Source of the DNA: an uncultured Pseudomonadales bacterium
GTDB lineage: Bacteria; Pseudomonadota; Gammaproteobacteria; Pseudomonadales; Cellvibrionaceae
NCBI GenBank assembly: GCA_947494095.1
Contig: CANLTI010000003.1
Span: 60,854 to 124,853, forward strand
Reading direction: 5' to 3'
DNA: 64,000 bases
Position 1 is the first letter of the stretch. Each line of letters opens with the position of its first letter. Below, piece by piece: positions 36,385 through 45,643 of the stretch. Under the pieces are notes generated by a model that saw nothing but the letters and a program-made list of their open reading frames with translations, was not told the DNA's origin and ran no database searches. A program made the position numbers and the translations under genes.

Positions 36385-37686
36385 TTATTTATGTTGAGAT
36401 GAATATAAATCTTTCTCGCCTTCATAATTCGCCATAATGACTGCACAACAGCTGTCGCTAAAGACATTCACTGCGGTACGCAACATATCTAATACCCGAT
36501 CGGTCACTAGCAATAAACCAATACCTTCTAAAGGCAAGCCAATAGAGCCTAAAATAATAGCAATAGCCACCAAGCTAGCAGAAGGAATACCCGCCACACC
36601 CACCGATGTCAATAAAGCAACCATCACAATTAATAACTGCTGCGCTATACCCAATTCCAAACCATAAGCCTGAGCAATAAACATTGCCGCCACACATTCA
36701 TACAGTGCTGTACCATCCATATTAACCGTTGCACCCAGCGGGATCACAAACGAAGACGTTTTATTCGACACACCTACATTTTTACGTAAACACTCTAGCG
36801 TGACAGGCAAAGTAGCCGACGAACTCGCCGTAGAAAAAGCCGTCAACATCGCAGGAAACATAGCGCGATAATGCAATAAGGGATTCACCCCTCCCAGCGT
36901 TTTTAACAAAATTGCCATCGTCACAAACACATGAAAACCTAAGGCAAAAATAACTGTTAAAAAGAAAACCGCCAAAGGTACAAAACTTTGCAAGCCTGTC
37001 ACCATGGCCGTTTTAGCCACCAAACCAAAAACACCAATAGGCGCAAATTTCATAATAAACAAGGTGATATGCATCATAGTATCAAACACACCCTGCCAAA
37101 AATTAGCCAACGTATCACGCCCAGCAGGTGCAGCCTTGCTCATAAACAAACCAAACAATACACCAAAAACAATAACGGCCAGTAACTGGTTACTATCGCC
37201 AGCGGCATCGACCACGTTAGTCGGTAACATGCGCAAAAATACACCGGCAATGTCATCGGTACTTTTACCGCTGACTTTCTCCAGTGCGCCATCAAGCTCA
37301 CTCGGCGAGCTTAAATTTAATTGCTCACGGGCCGGCTCGCCATCAATAATGCCCGGCTGTGTAATATTCACAGCCGCCAAGCCAATACAAATCGCTAAAA
37401 AGCTCGACAGCAAGTAGAAGCCAAGGGTTCGACTGCCTAAACGGCCCACATGCTCGCCACTACCTAAGCCATAAACACCGCAAATAATTGACGCCAATAC
37501 CAGCGGCACTACCACCATTTTAAGGCCACGCAAAAATAGCGATCCTACAAAATCAAATACGCTATACAGCGAAATACCCACAAGACTGGCATCATCTTCT
37601 AACGGCAAACCAATCAGCAGCGCCAAAGCAATTGCCGCTAGAATTTGCCAGTGTAATGCCCATTTTAACGGTGAATAATTACCCAT
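36385..37686 (-). CDS. Dicarboxylate/amino acid:cation symporter (SLC1/GltP family)
   Basis: A 433-residue inner-membrane carrier with about eight membrane helices and two reentrant loops. Seen: GLKMVVVPLVLASIICGVYGLG, the serine-rich hairpin AFSTASSSATLPVTLE near residue 286, the cation/substrate motif PLGATVNMDGTALYE near residue 315, and VGVAGIPSASLVA. The substrate is probably an acidic amino acid or C4-dicarboxylate with Na+ or H+; sequence alone cannot decide. The start overlaps the 3' end of the HU gene by eight bases, suggesting coupled translation. Confidence 0.9.
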   Translation of the reverse strand: MGNYSPLKWALHWQILAAIALALLIGLPLEDDASLVGISLYSVFDFVGSLFLRGLKMVVVPLVLASIICGVYGLGSGEHVGRLGSRTLGFYLLSSFLAICIGLAAVNITQPGIIDGEPAREQLNLSSPSELDGALEKVSGKSTDDIAGVFLRMLPTNVVDAAGDSNQLLAVIVFGVLFGLFMSKAAPAGRDTLANFWQGVFDTMMHITLFIMKFAPIGVFGLVAKTAMVTGLQSFVPLAVFFLTVIFALGFHVFVTMAILLKTLGGVNPLLHYRAMFPAMLTAFSTASSSATLPVTLECLRKNVGVSNKTSSFVIPLGATVNMDGTALYECVAAMFIAQAYGLELGIAQQLLIVMVALLTSVGVAGIPSASLVAIAIILGSIGLPLEGIGLLLVTDRVLDMLRTAVNVFSDSCCAVIMANYEGEKDLYSSQHK

Positions 37687-37969
37687 TGTTAACCCCTTGC
37701 TTAACAGTATGTTTAAATTTTTCGCCGGCTTTAAAGCTGGCTTTATTGTGCGCGGCTATTGTAATGGCAGCCCCCGTTTGAGGGTTGCGCCCTTGTCGCT
37801 TGGCGGTGTATTTAAGGCTAAACGCACCAAAACCGACCAAGCTCACTTTTTCGCCTCGCGCTAGCGCATTTGTGATTTGCTCAATAAAGCTTGCTACACA
37901 CTCATCGGCTTGGCGCATAGTCAAGTCGGCACACTGCGCTACCTTGGCCACTAACTCTGTTTTTAACAT
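37679..37969 (-). CDS. HU-family DNA-binding protein
   Basis: A 96-residue histone-like protein: VAKVAQCADLTMRQADECVASF, VSLVGFGAFSLK, and the DNA-intercalating arm GRNPQTGAAITIAA with the invariant Pro. It is close to HupB but divergent in its N-terminal helices, and is not IHF-like. It directly precedes the symporter gene with an eight-base overlap, an unusual partner for a nucleoid protein. Confidence 0.9.
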   Translation of the reverse strand: MLKTELVAKVAQCADLTMRQADECVASFIEQITNALARGEKVSLVGFGAFSLKYTAKRQGRNPQTGAAITIAAHNKASFKAGEKFKHTVKQGVNNG

Positions 37970-38167
37970 AACGACCTCTATGGCTGATACTCATTATTAT
38001 TTTTAAAGCTTAGTCATGCGCCAAACACGCAAGCTAAGCCACCGCCTCAACCGTAAACATATTCAACATCATAAGCACAATGACTGAGTAACATCAAAAA
38101 ATACACCCAATTAGCCTAAAAAATGCCGGCTCCGCTCGCCACATAATCACTATTGAACGGTGTTTTT

Positions 38168-38293
38168 GTGGCTATCGAACTCTCTTTGCAGCAGTCAGTA
38201 AATACCGAAGACACCAAAAAAGAGCGACAGGCTAAACGCACCGGCGCGCTATATCAAGTTATCGGCACTCTCATTGCTGTGTTATTACTGTGA
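38168..38293 (+). CDS. Possible small membrane protein
   Basis: A possible 41-residue ORF starting with GTG at 38168: a polar charged N-terminal half (TKKERQAKRTG), then a hydrophobic C-terminal half (QVIGTLIAVLLL). No good ribosome site is visible. The stretch 37970-38433 holds nothing else recognisable. Weak candidate. Confidence 0.3.
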   Translation: MAIELSLQQSVNTEDTKKERQAKRTGALYQVIGTLIAVLLL

Positions 38294-38433
38294 GATTGCT
38301 AGATAGCACCGACACCTTTCGCACTTACAGGCTTTTGCAGGCTATAATTATGCACCGACAATTTTGCACTCACCCTTTATCCACTCACCCTTGGTGCCAG
38401 CGCCAAGAGCCAACCGATAAAAATGATACCCTC

Positions 38434-39351
38434 ATGACCAACACCCGCAAAGCCTCACCGTCATCCAAATTAACGCCTCGCTTAAGGCCTTCAATGCTCA
38501 GCGCGTGTATTCGCCTTATGCGCATAGATAAACCCATTGGTATTTTTTTGGTGCTATGGCCAACACTCTGGGCTTTATGGATTGCCGCCGAGGGTGTGCC
38601 GCCTTGGCCTGAGCTATTTGTTTTTGTCGTTGGCGCAATTGTCATGCGCTCGGCCGGCTGTGTCATCAATGATTATGCCGATCGTAAAATAGACGGCCAC
38701 GTCAGCCGTACCAAACATCGCCCGCTCGTCAACGGCGAGCTCAGCCCGCGCTTTGCCTTAGGATTGTTTATCGGTTTATTAATAGTGGCGTTAATATTAG
38801 TGTCATTGACTAACATTATGACCATTATCACCGCCACAGGTGCTGTCGCACTAACGGCAATTTACCCCTACATGAAACGCCATACTTACTTGCCACAGGT
38901 TGTATTAGGCGCCGCCTTTGCCTGGGCCATTCCTATGGCTTTCGCTGCCATTAATCAAACACTCCCTAAACCCATGTGGACACTGTACATTGGCGTTGTC
39001 ATTTGGACGATTGTTTACGATACCTTCTATGCCATGGTCGACCGAAAAGACGACTTAAAAATTGGCGTTAAATCAACCGCTATCTTGTTTGCTGATAACG
39101 ACCGAATGATTACAGGCTGCTTGCAAGCATTCCTGTTGCTAATCTTAATCACAGTGGGTAATAGCTTTGCTCTACATTGGCCGTATTACCTCAGCTTGGC
39201 CGGTACCGCACTACTTTTTGCTTATCAACAATACCTTATTCGCGCACGCCAACGCCCGGCATGCTTTAGCGCTTTTCTAAACAACAACTGGGTTGGCATG
39301 CTTATTTTTGTCGGCATTGCGACCAGCTATATGCTGCCAAATACGGCATAA
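38434..39351 (+). CDS. ubiA: 4-hydroxybenzoate polyprenyltransferase UbiA
   Basis: An inner-membrane prenyltransferase attaching the polyprenyl tail in ubiquinone synthesis. The 305 residues have RLMRIDKPIGIFLVLWPTLWALW, the first Asp-rich motif NDYADRKIDGHV near residue 80, and the second YDTFYAMVDRKDDLKIGVKST near residue 205, with multiple membrane helices. The frame is open from 38290; I choose the ATG at 38434, and ATG 38494 is also possible. No ubiC lies upstream. phoB follows, as in Pseudomonas. Confidence 0.93.
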   Translation: MTNTRKASPSSKLTPRLRPSMLSACIRLMRIDKPIGIFLVLWPTLWALWIAAEGVPPWPELFVFVVGAIVMRSAGCVINDYADRKIDGHVSRTKHRPLVNGELSPRFALGLFIGLLIVALILVSLTNIMTIITATGAVALTAIYPYMKRHTYLPQVVLGAAFAWAIPMAFAAINQTLPKPMWTLYIGVVIWTIVYDTFYAMVDRKDDLKIGVKSTAILFADNDRMITGCLQAFLLLILITVGNSFALHWPYYLSLAGTALLFAYQQYLIRARQRPACFSAFLNNNWVGMLIFVGIATSYMLPNTA

Positions 39352-39395
39352 GGGCGCCAAAAATAACCGTTTAAGCGCAATAAGATGCCGCATAA

Positions 39396-39414
39396 TGGTC
39401 ATAAATCTGACATC
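39396..39414 (+). promoter_or_regulatory. Pho box upstream of phoB
   Basis: GGTCATAAATCTGACAT matches the PhoB consensus CTGTCATAAATCTGTCAT at 15 of 18 positions over its full span. A further half-site CTGTCATAAAA lies just downstream (39424). It is about 100 bp ahead of phoB, consistent with autoregulation under phosphate starvation. Confidence 0.7.
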
Positions 39415-39502
39415 ATTTGTAGCACTGTCATAAAACAGCAACAAAATGTTTATTTAATCATGCCCCAAGAAGCTCAAACTCACGCACTGACAGGCAGTTG
39501 AA

Positions 39503-40210
39503 ATGGTAACCAAAACAATCTTAATCGTGGACGACGAAGCCCCCATACGGGACATGCTACGCGTAGCACTAGAAATGGCAGAATACAATTGCCTTGAGGC
39601 AGCAGACGCTCAAAATGCCCACGCGATCATCATCGATCAAAAGCCTGATCTTATTATTTTGGATTGGATGATGCCCGGCACCAGTGGTATGGAGCTAGCG
39701 CGCAGGCTAAAACGCGATCAACTGACAAGTGAAACCCCCATTATTATGCTGACCGCCAAAGGCGAAGAGGATAATAAAATCCAAGGCCTTGAAGCCGGTG
39801 CCGATGATTACATTACCAAACCCTTTTCACCACGCGAACTGGTCGCACGCCTCAAAGCGGTACTCCGTCGCACAGATACCTTATCGACTGGCGACCCCAT
39901 TATTGTCGACGGGTTGTGCCTCGACCCCTCAAGCCATCGTGTCACCATTGGCCAAGAACCCGTACAAATGGGCCCTACTGAGTACCGTTTGCTCGAATTT
40001 TTTTTAACCCACCAAGAGCGCGTTTATACCCGCAATCAGCTCCTTGATCACGTGTGGGGTGGCAATGTGTATGTCGAAGAGCGCACCGTTGATGTGCATA
40101 TTCGTCGCCTTCGCAAAGCATTAACGCTTGAAGGTCACGATCGTTTTATTCAAACTGTGCGCGGTGCCGGTTACCGTTTTTCACCTAAGGTGACCGCCCA
40201 AGCCGAATAA
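39503..40210 (+). CDS. phoB: Phosphate regulon response regulator PhoB
   Basis: A 235-residue OmpR/PhoB-type regulator. The receiver (1-120) has ILIVDDEAPIRDML, phosphoacceptor in LIILDWMMPGTSG (about Asp54), TAKGEEDNKIQGLEAGADDYITKPFSPREL. The C-terminal winged helix (about 130-230) has GPTEYRLLEFFLTH, RNQLLDHVWGGNVYVEERTVDVHIRRLRKAL in two adjacent blocks, and VRGAGYRF. It activates phosphate-starvation genes. A Pho box lies upstream and phoR follows after 19 bp. Confidence 0.95.
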   Translation: MVTKTILIVDDEAPIRDMLRVALEMAEYNCLEAADAQNAHAIIIDQKPDLIILDWMMPGTSGMELARRLKRDQLTSETPIIMLTAKGEEDNKIQGLEAGADDYITKPFSPRELVARLKAVLRRTDTLSTGDPIIVDGLCLDPSSHRVTIGQEPVQMGPTEYRLLEFFLTHQERVYTRNQLLDHVWGGNVYVEERTVDVHIRRLRKALTLEGHDRFIQTVRGAGYRFSPKVTAQAE

Positions 40211-40229
40211 CCAGAAAAAATAGGTACTT

Positions 40230-41543
40230 ATGTTGCGTCGTGGATTAAAAGCCGAAATTCGGTGGTTTTGTATTTGGTTAGTCGTTTTTGCGACTACAGG
40301 ATTGCTCCTCGGAGGCTTAACAGCCGCTTTACTGTGTTTTAGTTTTGGTTATATTGGTTGGGTCTTTACGCGCCTTTACAAGCTAGAGAGCTGGGTCAAC
40401 CAAGCGCGTCGCAAGCATCCACCTGAAGAAGAGCTCCACGGGGTATGGGCAGATATCACCGATGATGTTCAACTAATGTTCAACCGCCACGAAAAAGAAA
40501 AACTTCGCCTAGAAGCCGTTGTTTATCGCGTACAAGAAATGACCACCGCGCTGAGTGACGGCGTGGTTTTGGTCGATGCACGCGGGAATATTGAATGGTG
40601 GAACCGCGCAGCGGGCGAGTTATTTAATTTCCAAAACATCGATCTTGGGCAAAAAATAACCAACCTTATTCGCTTCCCCAAGTTTATTCGCTATTACGAT
40701 AAAGGCGACTTTAAAGAGCCCCTTGACCATACGCTAGTGCGTAAAAACCATTTAGAGGTCGAGTTTTTAGTCCACCCTTTTGGGCAGAATGAACGCCTCA
40801 TTGTTGTGCGTGATATTTCACGATTGAGTAAACTTGAACGCATGCGTAAAGACTTTGTCGCCAATGTATCACACGAGCTACGCACCCCACTCACGGTATT
40901 GCGCGGTTACCTAGAAACCCTTGAAGACGCCAATAATGTGCCGCCGGTATGGCAAAAAGCACTCGGTCACATGCAAAGCCAAGCTACACGTATGACCTCT
41001 TTAATTAATGACCTCATCACTCTAAGCCGCTTAGAAACCGACGAAAAAGAGCAAAGCCACGAGACCGTCAACCTCTTTGCCCTTAGCAATATTGTCGCCG
41101 AAGATGCACGCCAAATTAGTGGTGATAAACGTCATTTGATTAGTGTCAGCGGCGATCACGATATTACCATTTATGGTCGCGAACAAGAGCTGCGCAGCGC
41201 GGTATCCAACTTAGTGTTTAATGCCATTAATTACACCTCAAAAGAAGGCATCATTTTAATCCATATTAGCCAAGGCCTAGAAGGGACTCATATTAGCGTA
41301 AGCGATAATGGCGAAGGCATAGACCCCAAGCATATTCCACGCCTTACCGAACGCTTTTACCGCGCCGACCCTGGGCGGGCAGTGACTTCTGGTGGCACCG
41401 GTTTAGGCTTGGCCATCGTTAAGCATGTCTTACTTCGTCATAATGCCGAGCTGCGTATTAAAAGCTCGCCAGGGCGCGGTAGCGAGTTTACCTGCCACTT
41501 CCCCCCTGCCCGCAATGTAGTGCCTATCCAGCGTAGCGCTTAG
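40230..41543 (+). CDS. phoR: Phosphate regulon sensor kinase PhoR
   Basis: A 437-residue inner-membrane histidine kinase. The N-terminus has two close hydrophobic segments (about 12-52) with no periplasmic domain, a charged linker, a PAS domain (about 95-200, VVLVDARGNIEWWNRAAGELF), the H-box FVANVSHELRTPLTVL near residue 215, N-box NLVFNAINYT, G1 VSDNGEGIDP, and G2 GGTGLGLAIVKHVL. It is the partner of PhoB, sensing phosphate through PstSCAB-PhoU (family knowledge); no pst genes are in the window. Confidence 0.95.
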   Translation: MLRRGLKAEIRWFCIWLVVFATTGLLLGGLTAALLCFSFGYIGWVFTRLYKLESWVNQARRKHPPEEELHGVWADITDDVQLMFNRHEKEKLRLEAVVYRVQEMTTALSDGVVLVDARGNIEWWNRAAGELFNFQNIDLGQKITNLIRFPKFIRYYDKGDFKEPLDHTLVRKNHLEVEFLVHPFGQNERLIVVRDISRLSKLERMRKDFVANVSHELRTPLTVLRGYLETLEDANNVPPVWQKALGHMQSQATRMTSLINDLITLSRLETDEKEQSHETVNLFALSNIVAEDARQISGDKRHLISVSGDHDITIYGREQELRSAVSNLVFNAINYTSKEGIILIHISQGLEGTHISVSDNGEGIDPKHIPRLTERFYRADPGRAVTSGGTGLGLAIVKHVLLRHNAELRIKSSPGRGSEFTCHFPPARNVVPIQRSA

Positions 41544-41645
41544 CTTTTAGAAACCCAGTTTTTAGAAACCCAGCGTCAAGCGCCCCATATGAGTAAAATG
41601 GGCTCCGAATTGGGCAACTTAAAACACTAGAAACACTCACTAACA

Positions 41646-41673
41646 CCCCCGCCACAGCGCTTCTGGGCGGGGG
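41646..41673 (+). terminator. Candidate terminator after phoR
   Basis: A perfect 8-bp stem CCCCCGCC/GGCGGGGG with a 12-base loop, followed only by GTTATT-type sequence. It lies about 100 bp after phoR, between converging genes. Confidence 0.5.
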
Positions 41674-41755
41674 TTATTACCTTCACAGTCGCTGTCTACC
41701 AGCACAATATCCGGTATGCAACCTCATTCGCTAGACCGCAACCACTAGGATTTGT

Positions 41756-42214
41756 CTATCGAAGATCTTTGGTCATAAAAACACTAAAAGGGTCTGCTTG
41801 GTAATGAGCAAAAGGCTGACACAGCCGAAAACCACACGCCCGATAAAGTGTTTGCGCAGGTAAAAAAGCCTCTGCTGTTCCGGTCTCTAAGCTTATTTTT
41901 TGATAATGACAAGCCTTAGAGTGCGCAATAATATGGTTTAATAAGGTGCGTGCAACGCCTTTGCGCTTATGCGCTACTGATGTACGCATCGATTTTATTT
42001 CGCCGTGCGTGTTGTCAAGCGCATTTAAAGCACCAATACCTGCCAGCTCATCATTCAACCATACACTCCAAAAAGTCACACTCGGCGCCTCCAATGCACT
42101 CACATCAAAGGCATGTACACTTTCAGCCGGAGAGTGCCTTAACATATCCTCATGATGCGCCTGTAACAAAGCCATCACTTGCACGCACCTGAGTTCGCCG
42201 GTACGAATATCCAT
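41756..42214 (-). CDS. GNAT family N-acetyltransferase
   Basis: A 152-residue acetyl-CoA-dependent acyltransferase fold. Seen: the strand VTFWSVWLNDELAGIGALNAL, then EIKSMRTSVAHKRKGVARTLLNHII with the acetyl-CoA pyrophosphate loop (RKGVA, Q/RxxGxA type), and the C-terminal TLYRACGFRLCQPF. The substrate is unknown. GAGGAG eight bases ahead of the ATG fixes the start. It is monocistronic. Confidence 0.85.
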   Translation of the reverse strand: MDIRTGELRCVQVMALLQAHHEDMLRHSPAESVHAFDVSALEAPSVTFWSVWLNDELAGIGALNALDNTHGEIKSMRTSVAHKRKGVARTLLNHIIAHSKACHYQKISLETGTAEAFLPAQTLYRACGFRLCQPFAHYQADPFSVFMTKDLR

Positions 42215-42325
42215 AAATACTCCTCGCGTTAAATATTAATATCTTCAATGCAACCACGCTCAAACGACCCGCAATAAAAGTAAAATGACACGGACCAGAA
42301 AAATTTCACTTTTATGCTCTGCACA

Positions 42326-43909
42326 TTACGTACCACAAAATGTTTTATAACCCTGCTGCTCAGCGCGTGTTGGGGGTTGCGCTAAATCGCAGGATTCATG
42401 TGCCGCATCATAAGGGGCTTGCAATGCGCGGTGTAAGGCCTCGAATTTGGGATAGCGCGCAGGCGCGCCCGCGGTCATATTTTGCTGCACAGCCAATGCT
42501 TCGGCAATCACCGCCTCTACTTGATAATTGCGTGGAATAATCGCAGGGTTAACCTGCTGTATGCCCTGCACAAGTGCCGCATTCGTATCGGCCTGTAAGT
42601 GCGTGCCAGCGTCAACATTAGCGATATCACCTTGCTTAGCGAGTGCACTTTTCCAGTGCTCTAACCAAGCAATCGCTTTGTGTTGTTGCGCGGCCTGCTC
42701 AGCTTGCGAGTGATCATTGAGCAATTGCAAAAATGGCTCATGAGTCCCCATTAACAAAACTTGCCCTAGCTGGCGAAATGCTAACGTGTAATCGATCTGC
42801 AAGTCCTCCAACAGCGTCAAAAACGCGATGACCATAGGCTCAGCAATAGCGCGCGTTTGTATGCCTATTTTTTTAGCCATCAGATCAAAATAGACTGTAT
42901 CAAATTGCTCACTAAAACCGGCCAAGGCTTGCTCAGCATAAGCAACCGACACATCAACGTCCTCATCGATGAGCCGCAATAAACACTCGGCAAAGCGTGC
43001 TAAATTCCATTGCAAAATCGATTTTTGATTACCAAAAGCATAGCGTCCACGCACGTCAATGGCGCTGTATTTAGTGGCTGGATCGTAGGTATCCATAAAG
43101 GCACAAGGGCCATAATCGATAGTCTCACCAGCAATACTCATATTATCGGTATTCATCACACCATGAATAAAACCAACCTGCATCCAACTGGCAACCAAAG
43201 CTATTTGCGCCGCCATCACGGCCTCAAAGAGTGCTTTATAAGGAGCCTGTGACTTAGCGCAATCGGGATAGTGGCGCGCAATAACGTGATCGCTTAAGCG
43301 CTTGACCTGTGTTATTTCGCCACGACGCGCAAAGCATTCAAAAGTCCCTATACGAATATGGCTCGATGCTACCCGTGTTAATACGGCACCGGGCAAAGCG
43401 GTATCACGATAAACCGGCTGCCCTGTTGCAACTGCCGCCAATGCGCGTGTTGTTTTAATGCCTAGCGCATGCATAGCTTCGCTTAAAAGGTATTCGCGCA
43501 CCACAGGCCCCAATGCCGCACGGCCATCGCCGCTGCGTGAAAAAGGCGTGACGCCTGCACCTTTGAGTTGAACATCTTTGCGCTGGCCTTGCGGTGTCAC
43601 CACCTCACCCAGCAAAATAGCGCGGCCGTCACCGAGCTGCGGATTAAAGTGACCAAATTGATGCCCCGCATAAGCCTGAGCGATGGGTGTCGCGCCGCTG
43701 GGCACCGCGTTACCCGCTAAAGCGGGCAACAATGCCTCTTGCTCTACGGGAGTGATAGGAACCCCAAGCTCAGCCATTAACGACGTGTTAAATGCCAGCC
43801 AATTAGGGTTTTTAACCGGCGTAGGTAACGTGGGCACCGCAAACGATTCACCCAGTGCAGCATAAGTATTGTGAAACGTAAAAGGAGAGTTAACTTTAAG
43901 CAAAGACAT
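42326..43909 (-). CDS. selO: Protein adenylyltransferase SelO (YdiU)
   Basis: A 527-residue pseudokinase-fold enzyme that AMPylates proteins. Seen: the N-terminal FHNTYAALGESF, AYAGHQFGHFNPQLGDGRAILLGE (nucleotide loop) near residue 87, KGAGVTPFSRSGDGRAALGPVVREYL, the metal-binding MNTDNMSIAGETIDYGPCAFMD near residue 245, and the terminal FCGT whose Cys occupies the position of the eukaryotic selenocysteine region. The frame opens at 43930 with TTG; I choose ATG 43909 by family length. Confidence 0.95.
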   Translation of the reverse strand: MSLLKVNSPFTFHNTYAALGESFAVPTLPTPVKNPNWLAFNTSLMAELGVPITPVEQEALLPALAGNAVPSGATPIAQAYAGHQFGHFNPQLGDGRAILLGEVVTPQGQRKDVQLKGAGVTPFSRSGDGRAALGPVVREYLLSEAMHALGIKTTRALAAVATGQPVYRDTALPGAVLTRVASSHIRIGTFECFARRGEITQVKRLSDHVIARHYPDCAKSQAPYKALFEAVMAAQIALVASWMQVGFIHGVMNTDNMSIAGETIDYGPCAFMDTYDPATKYSAIDVRGRYAFGNQKSILQWNLARFAECLLRLIDEDVDVSVAYAEQALAGFSEQFDTVYFDLMAKKIGIQTRAIAEPMVIAFLTLLEDLQIDYTLAFRQLGQVLLMGTHEPFLQLLNDHSQAEQAAQQHKAIAWLEHWKSALAKQGDIANVDAGTHLQADTNAALVQGIQQVNPAIIPRNYQVEAVIAEALAVQQNMTAGAPARYPKFEALHRALQAPYDAAHESCDLAQPPTRAEQQGYKTFCGT

Positions 43910-44001
43910 AATAAGCACAACCGCCATCAATAAACCTACGCATGATGGCGTGAGTTAAGGGCAACTGCAATGGTTTTAGCGTGTTACGCGGCACAATTAT
44001 A

Positions 44002-44058
44002 CCGTGCGATATCCCGTGCGATATCCCGTGCGATATCCCGTGCGATATCCCGTGCGAT
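44002..44058. repeat. 12-bp tandem repeat
   Basis: CCGTGCGATATC repeats four full times plus nine bases, without mismatch. It lies between selO and the diguanylate cyclase gene, just past the 3' end of the latter is further downstream. It is a candidate variable-number tandem repeat. Confidence 0.9.
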
Positions 44059-44104
44059 TAATCGCGACTACTGCTAGGCAATATCTAACAATAGTCGTAC
44101 AGCG

Positions 44105-45577
44105 CTAAACAAGCGCCTCATCAAATTCAAAAAAAACCACACGGTTACGGCCTGCGCGCTTAGCTTGATACAGCGCTTGATCGGCGCGATCAAATGCCTG
44201 ATTAAACGCATCACCGTGGCGTATTAGTGTAACCCCAAGGCTCACCGTGACCGCAGGTACGCCCGAAGCATACTGCCTATCGCAGACCGCTTGGCGCAAT
44301 TTTTCACCAATCACCGCCGCTGTTGTCCGATTAACCCCTGGGCAAATCAGCAAAAACTCCTCGCCACCCCAGCGCGCAAATAAATCACCTGCACGAATCA
44401 CATCGGCAATCACATAGGCCACTTGCTGAATCACCGTATCACCAACACTGTGACCATAGGTGTCATTCACCTGCTTAAAGTGATCGATATCAATCACCAT
44501 AACAACACCCCGGTCATGATCACTTCGGCGGTTATTATCAAAGCTTTTTTTGAGTAAAGGTTTAATCCCAGCGCGATTATAAGCGCCCGTTAGCGGGTCA
44601 ACCCCCGATAATTTTTTATACATAGAGGTTTGTGTTCTAAGCTCTCGGGCGTAGCTTTCTAGCGTGAGCGCTCGCGCTCTGGCGCGCTCTACTTTGATAT
44701 TCATTAAGTAGTAACGATAGCCACCTTCGGCCGCTAAAACTAAAAGCCACAAAATCAATAGCGCCAAGTAAGCACTCTCTTTTGAGACCCACTCCCCGAC
44801 TAGCTCAATACTGAGCACCTCCATAACATGATCACCCGCCACCGCAGGCTGTGGGAAGTCTATGGCTAACATTTGTACCGCCGAAAAATCAGGCGCCACA
44901 TGCTGCCTTGGAATATTAAAGCGAGTCACCCACCAATCGGCCACCACAAACTCACTCAACGGAATATCAACCACCTCATTAAACTCATGTGTAAAAAGGG
45001 TAACCGATTGGAATTTATTAGGATCGGTAGCGATCAAGTCGCCATAAGCTTCATGATAATTGCGGGCATAAATACGCAGTTTTTTTGCCTCGCCCACATA
45101 TTTAAGCCTAACGCGCAAACTATGATAAGCCGAAAAGTCCATTAAACCATCGGGCTCATTTGGCCATAATACCGACCAGCCGCACCACGCATCTTCTGCT
45201 GCACTGAGCGAACATTTAAAACGCGAAAAGCTATAATCATCCAGCCACGTTACCTGACTGGTACCATCGCGGTGGCCGTCGGCAAATAATAAATATTGAT
45301 TATTCGAATTAAAGTGCAGCATGCGGGTTTGATTCGGTAAATACTGGATCAAACAAACAGCAATAATACTCAATATCACAGCCAGTAGCCGCACACCCAA
45401 CCATGAAGGTACAGGAAGCGTAACCACAAAGGCCATTGCTTTGCGCCATAAACCCCATGCACCACTTTTGCATCGCGACACGCTATAGCCACACGCAGAC
45501 ATACCCGCCAGGCACAAACGAACAACCGCACCATAGGCCGGCTTAATATATTCGCTAATCGCTTGGCGCACTCGCAT
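44105..45577 (-). CDS. Membrane diguanylate cyclase with galactose-binding-like sensor domain
   Basis: A 490-residue inner-membrane c-di-GMP synthase. A hydrophobic segment (about 62-80) is followed by a periplasmic domain of about 180 residues with a CBM11/CIA30-like look (YHSLRVRLKYVGEAKKLRIYA split, IPLSEFVVADWWVTRFNIP). A second TM lies near 270, a coiled linker follows, then GGDEF (about 320-485) with VDPLTGAYNR, DIDHFKQVNDTYGHSVGD, an I-site RAGD, and the intact active loop GGEEF. The frame opens with TTG at 45637 six bases after slyD; I choose ATG 45577, uncertain. Sensing a carbohydrate-like ligand is inference. Confidence 0.82.
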   Translation of the reverse strand: MRVRQAISEYIKPAYGAVVRLCLAGMSACGYSVSRCKSGAWGLWRKAMAFVVTLPVPSWLGVRLLAVILSIIAVCLIQYLPNQTRMLHFNSNNQYLLFADGHRDGTSQVTWLDDYSFSRFKCSLSAAEDAWCGWSVLWPNEPDGLMDFSAYHSLRVRLKYVGEAKKLRIYARNYHEAYGDLIATDPNKFQSVTLFTHEFNEVVDIPLSEFVVADWWVTRFNIPRQHVAPDFSAVQMLAIDFPQPAVAGDHVMEVLSIELVGEWVSKESAYLALLILWLLVLAAEGGYRYYLMNIKVERARARALTLESYARELRTQTSMYKKLSGVDPLTGAYNRAGIKPLLKKSFDNNRRSDHDRGVVMVIDIDHFKQVNDTYGHSVGDTVIQQVAYVIADVIRAGDLFARWGGEEFLLICPGVNRTTAAVIGEKLRQAVCDRQYASGVPAVTVSLGVTLIRHGDAFNQAFDRADQALYQAKRAGRNRVVFFEFDEALV

Positions 45578-45643
45578 TAGCCTAATAAAACCTGGGCAAT
45601 ACACCGGTTTAAAAAGACTGTACCTTGCATAAAACAACTCACG

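Noticed and set aside
44002..44058. Possible CRISPR or iteron origin
   Set aside because: 12-bp units directly abut, with no spacers and no replication gene nearby.
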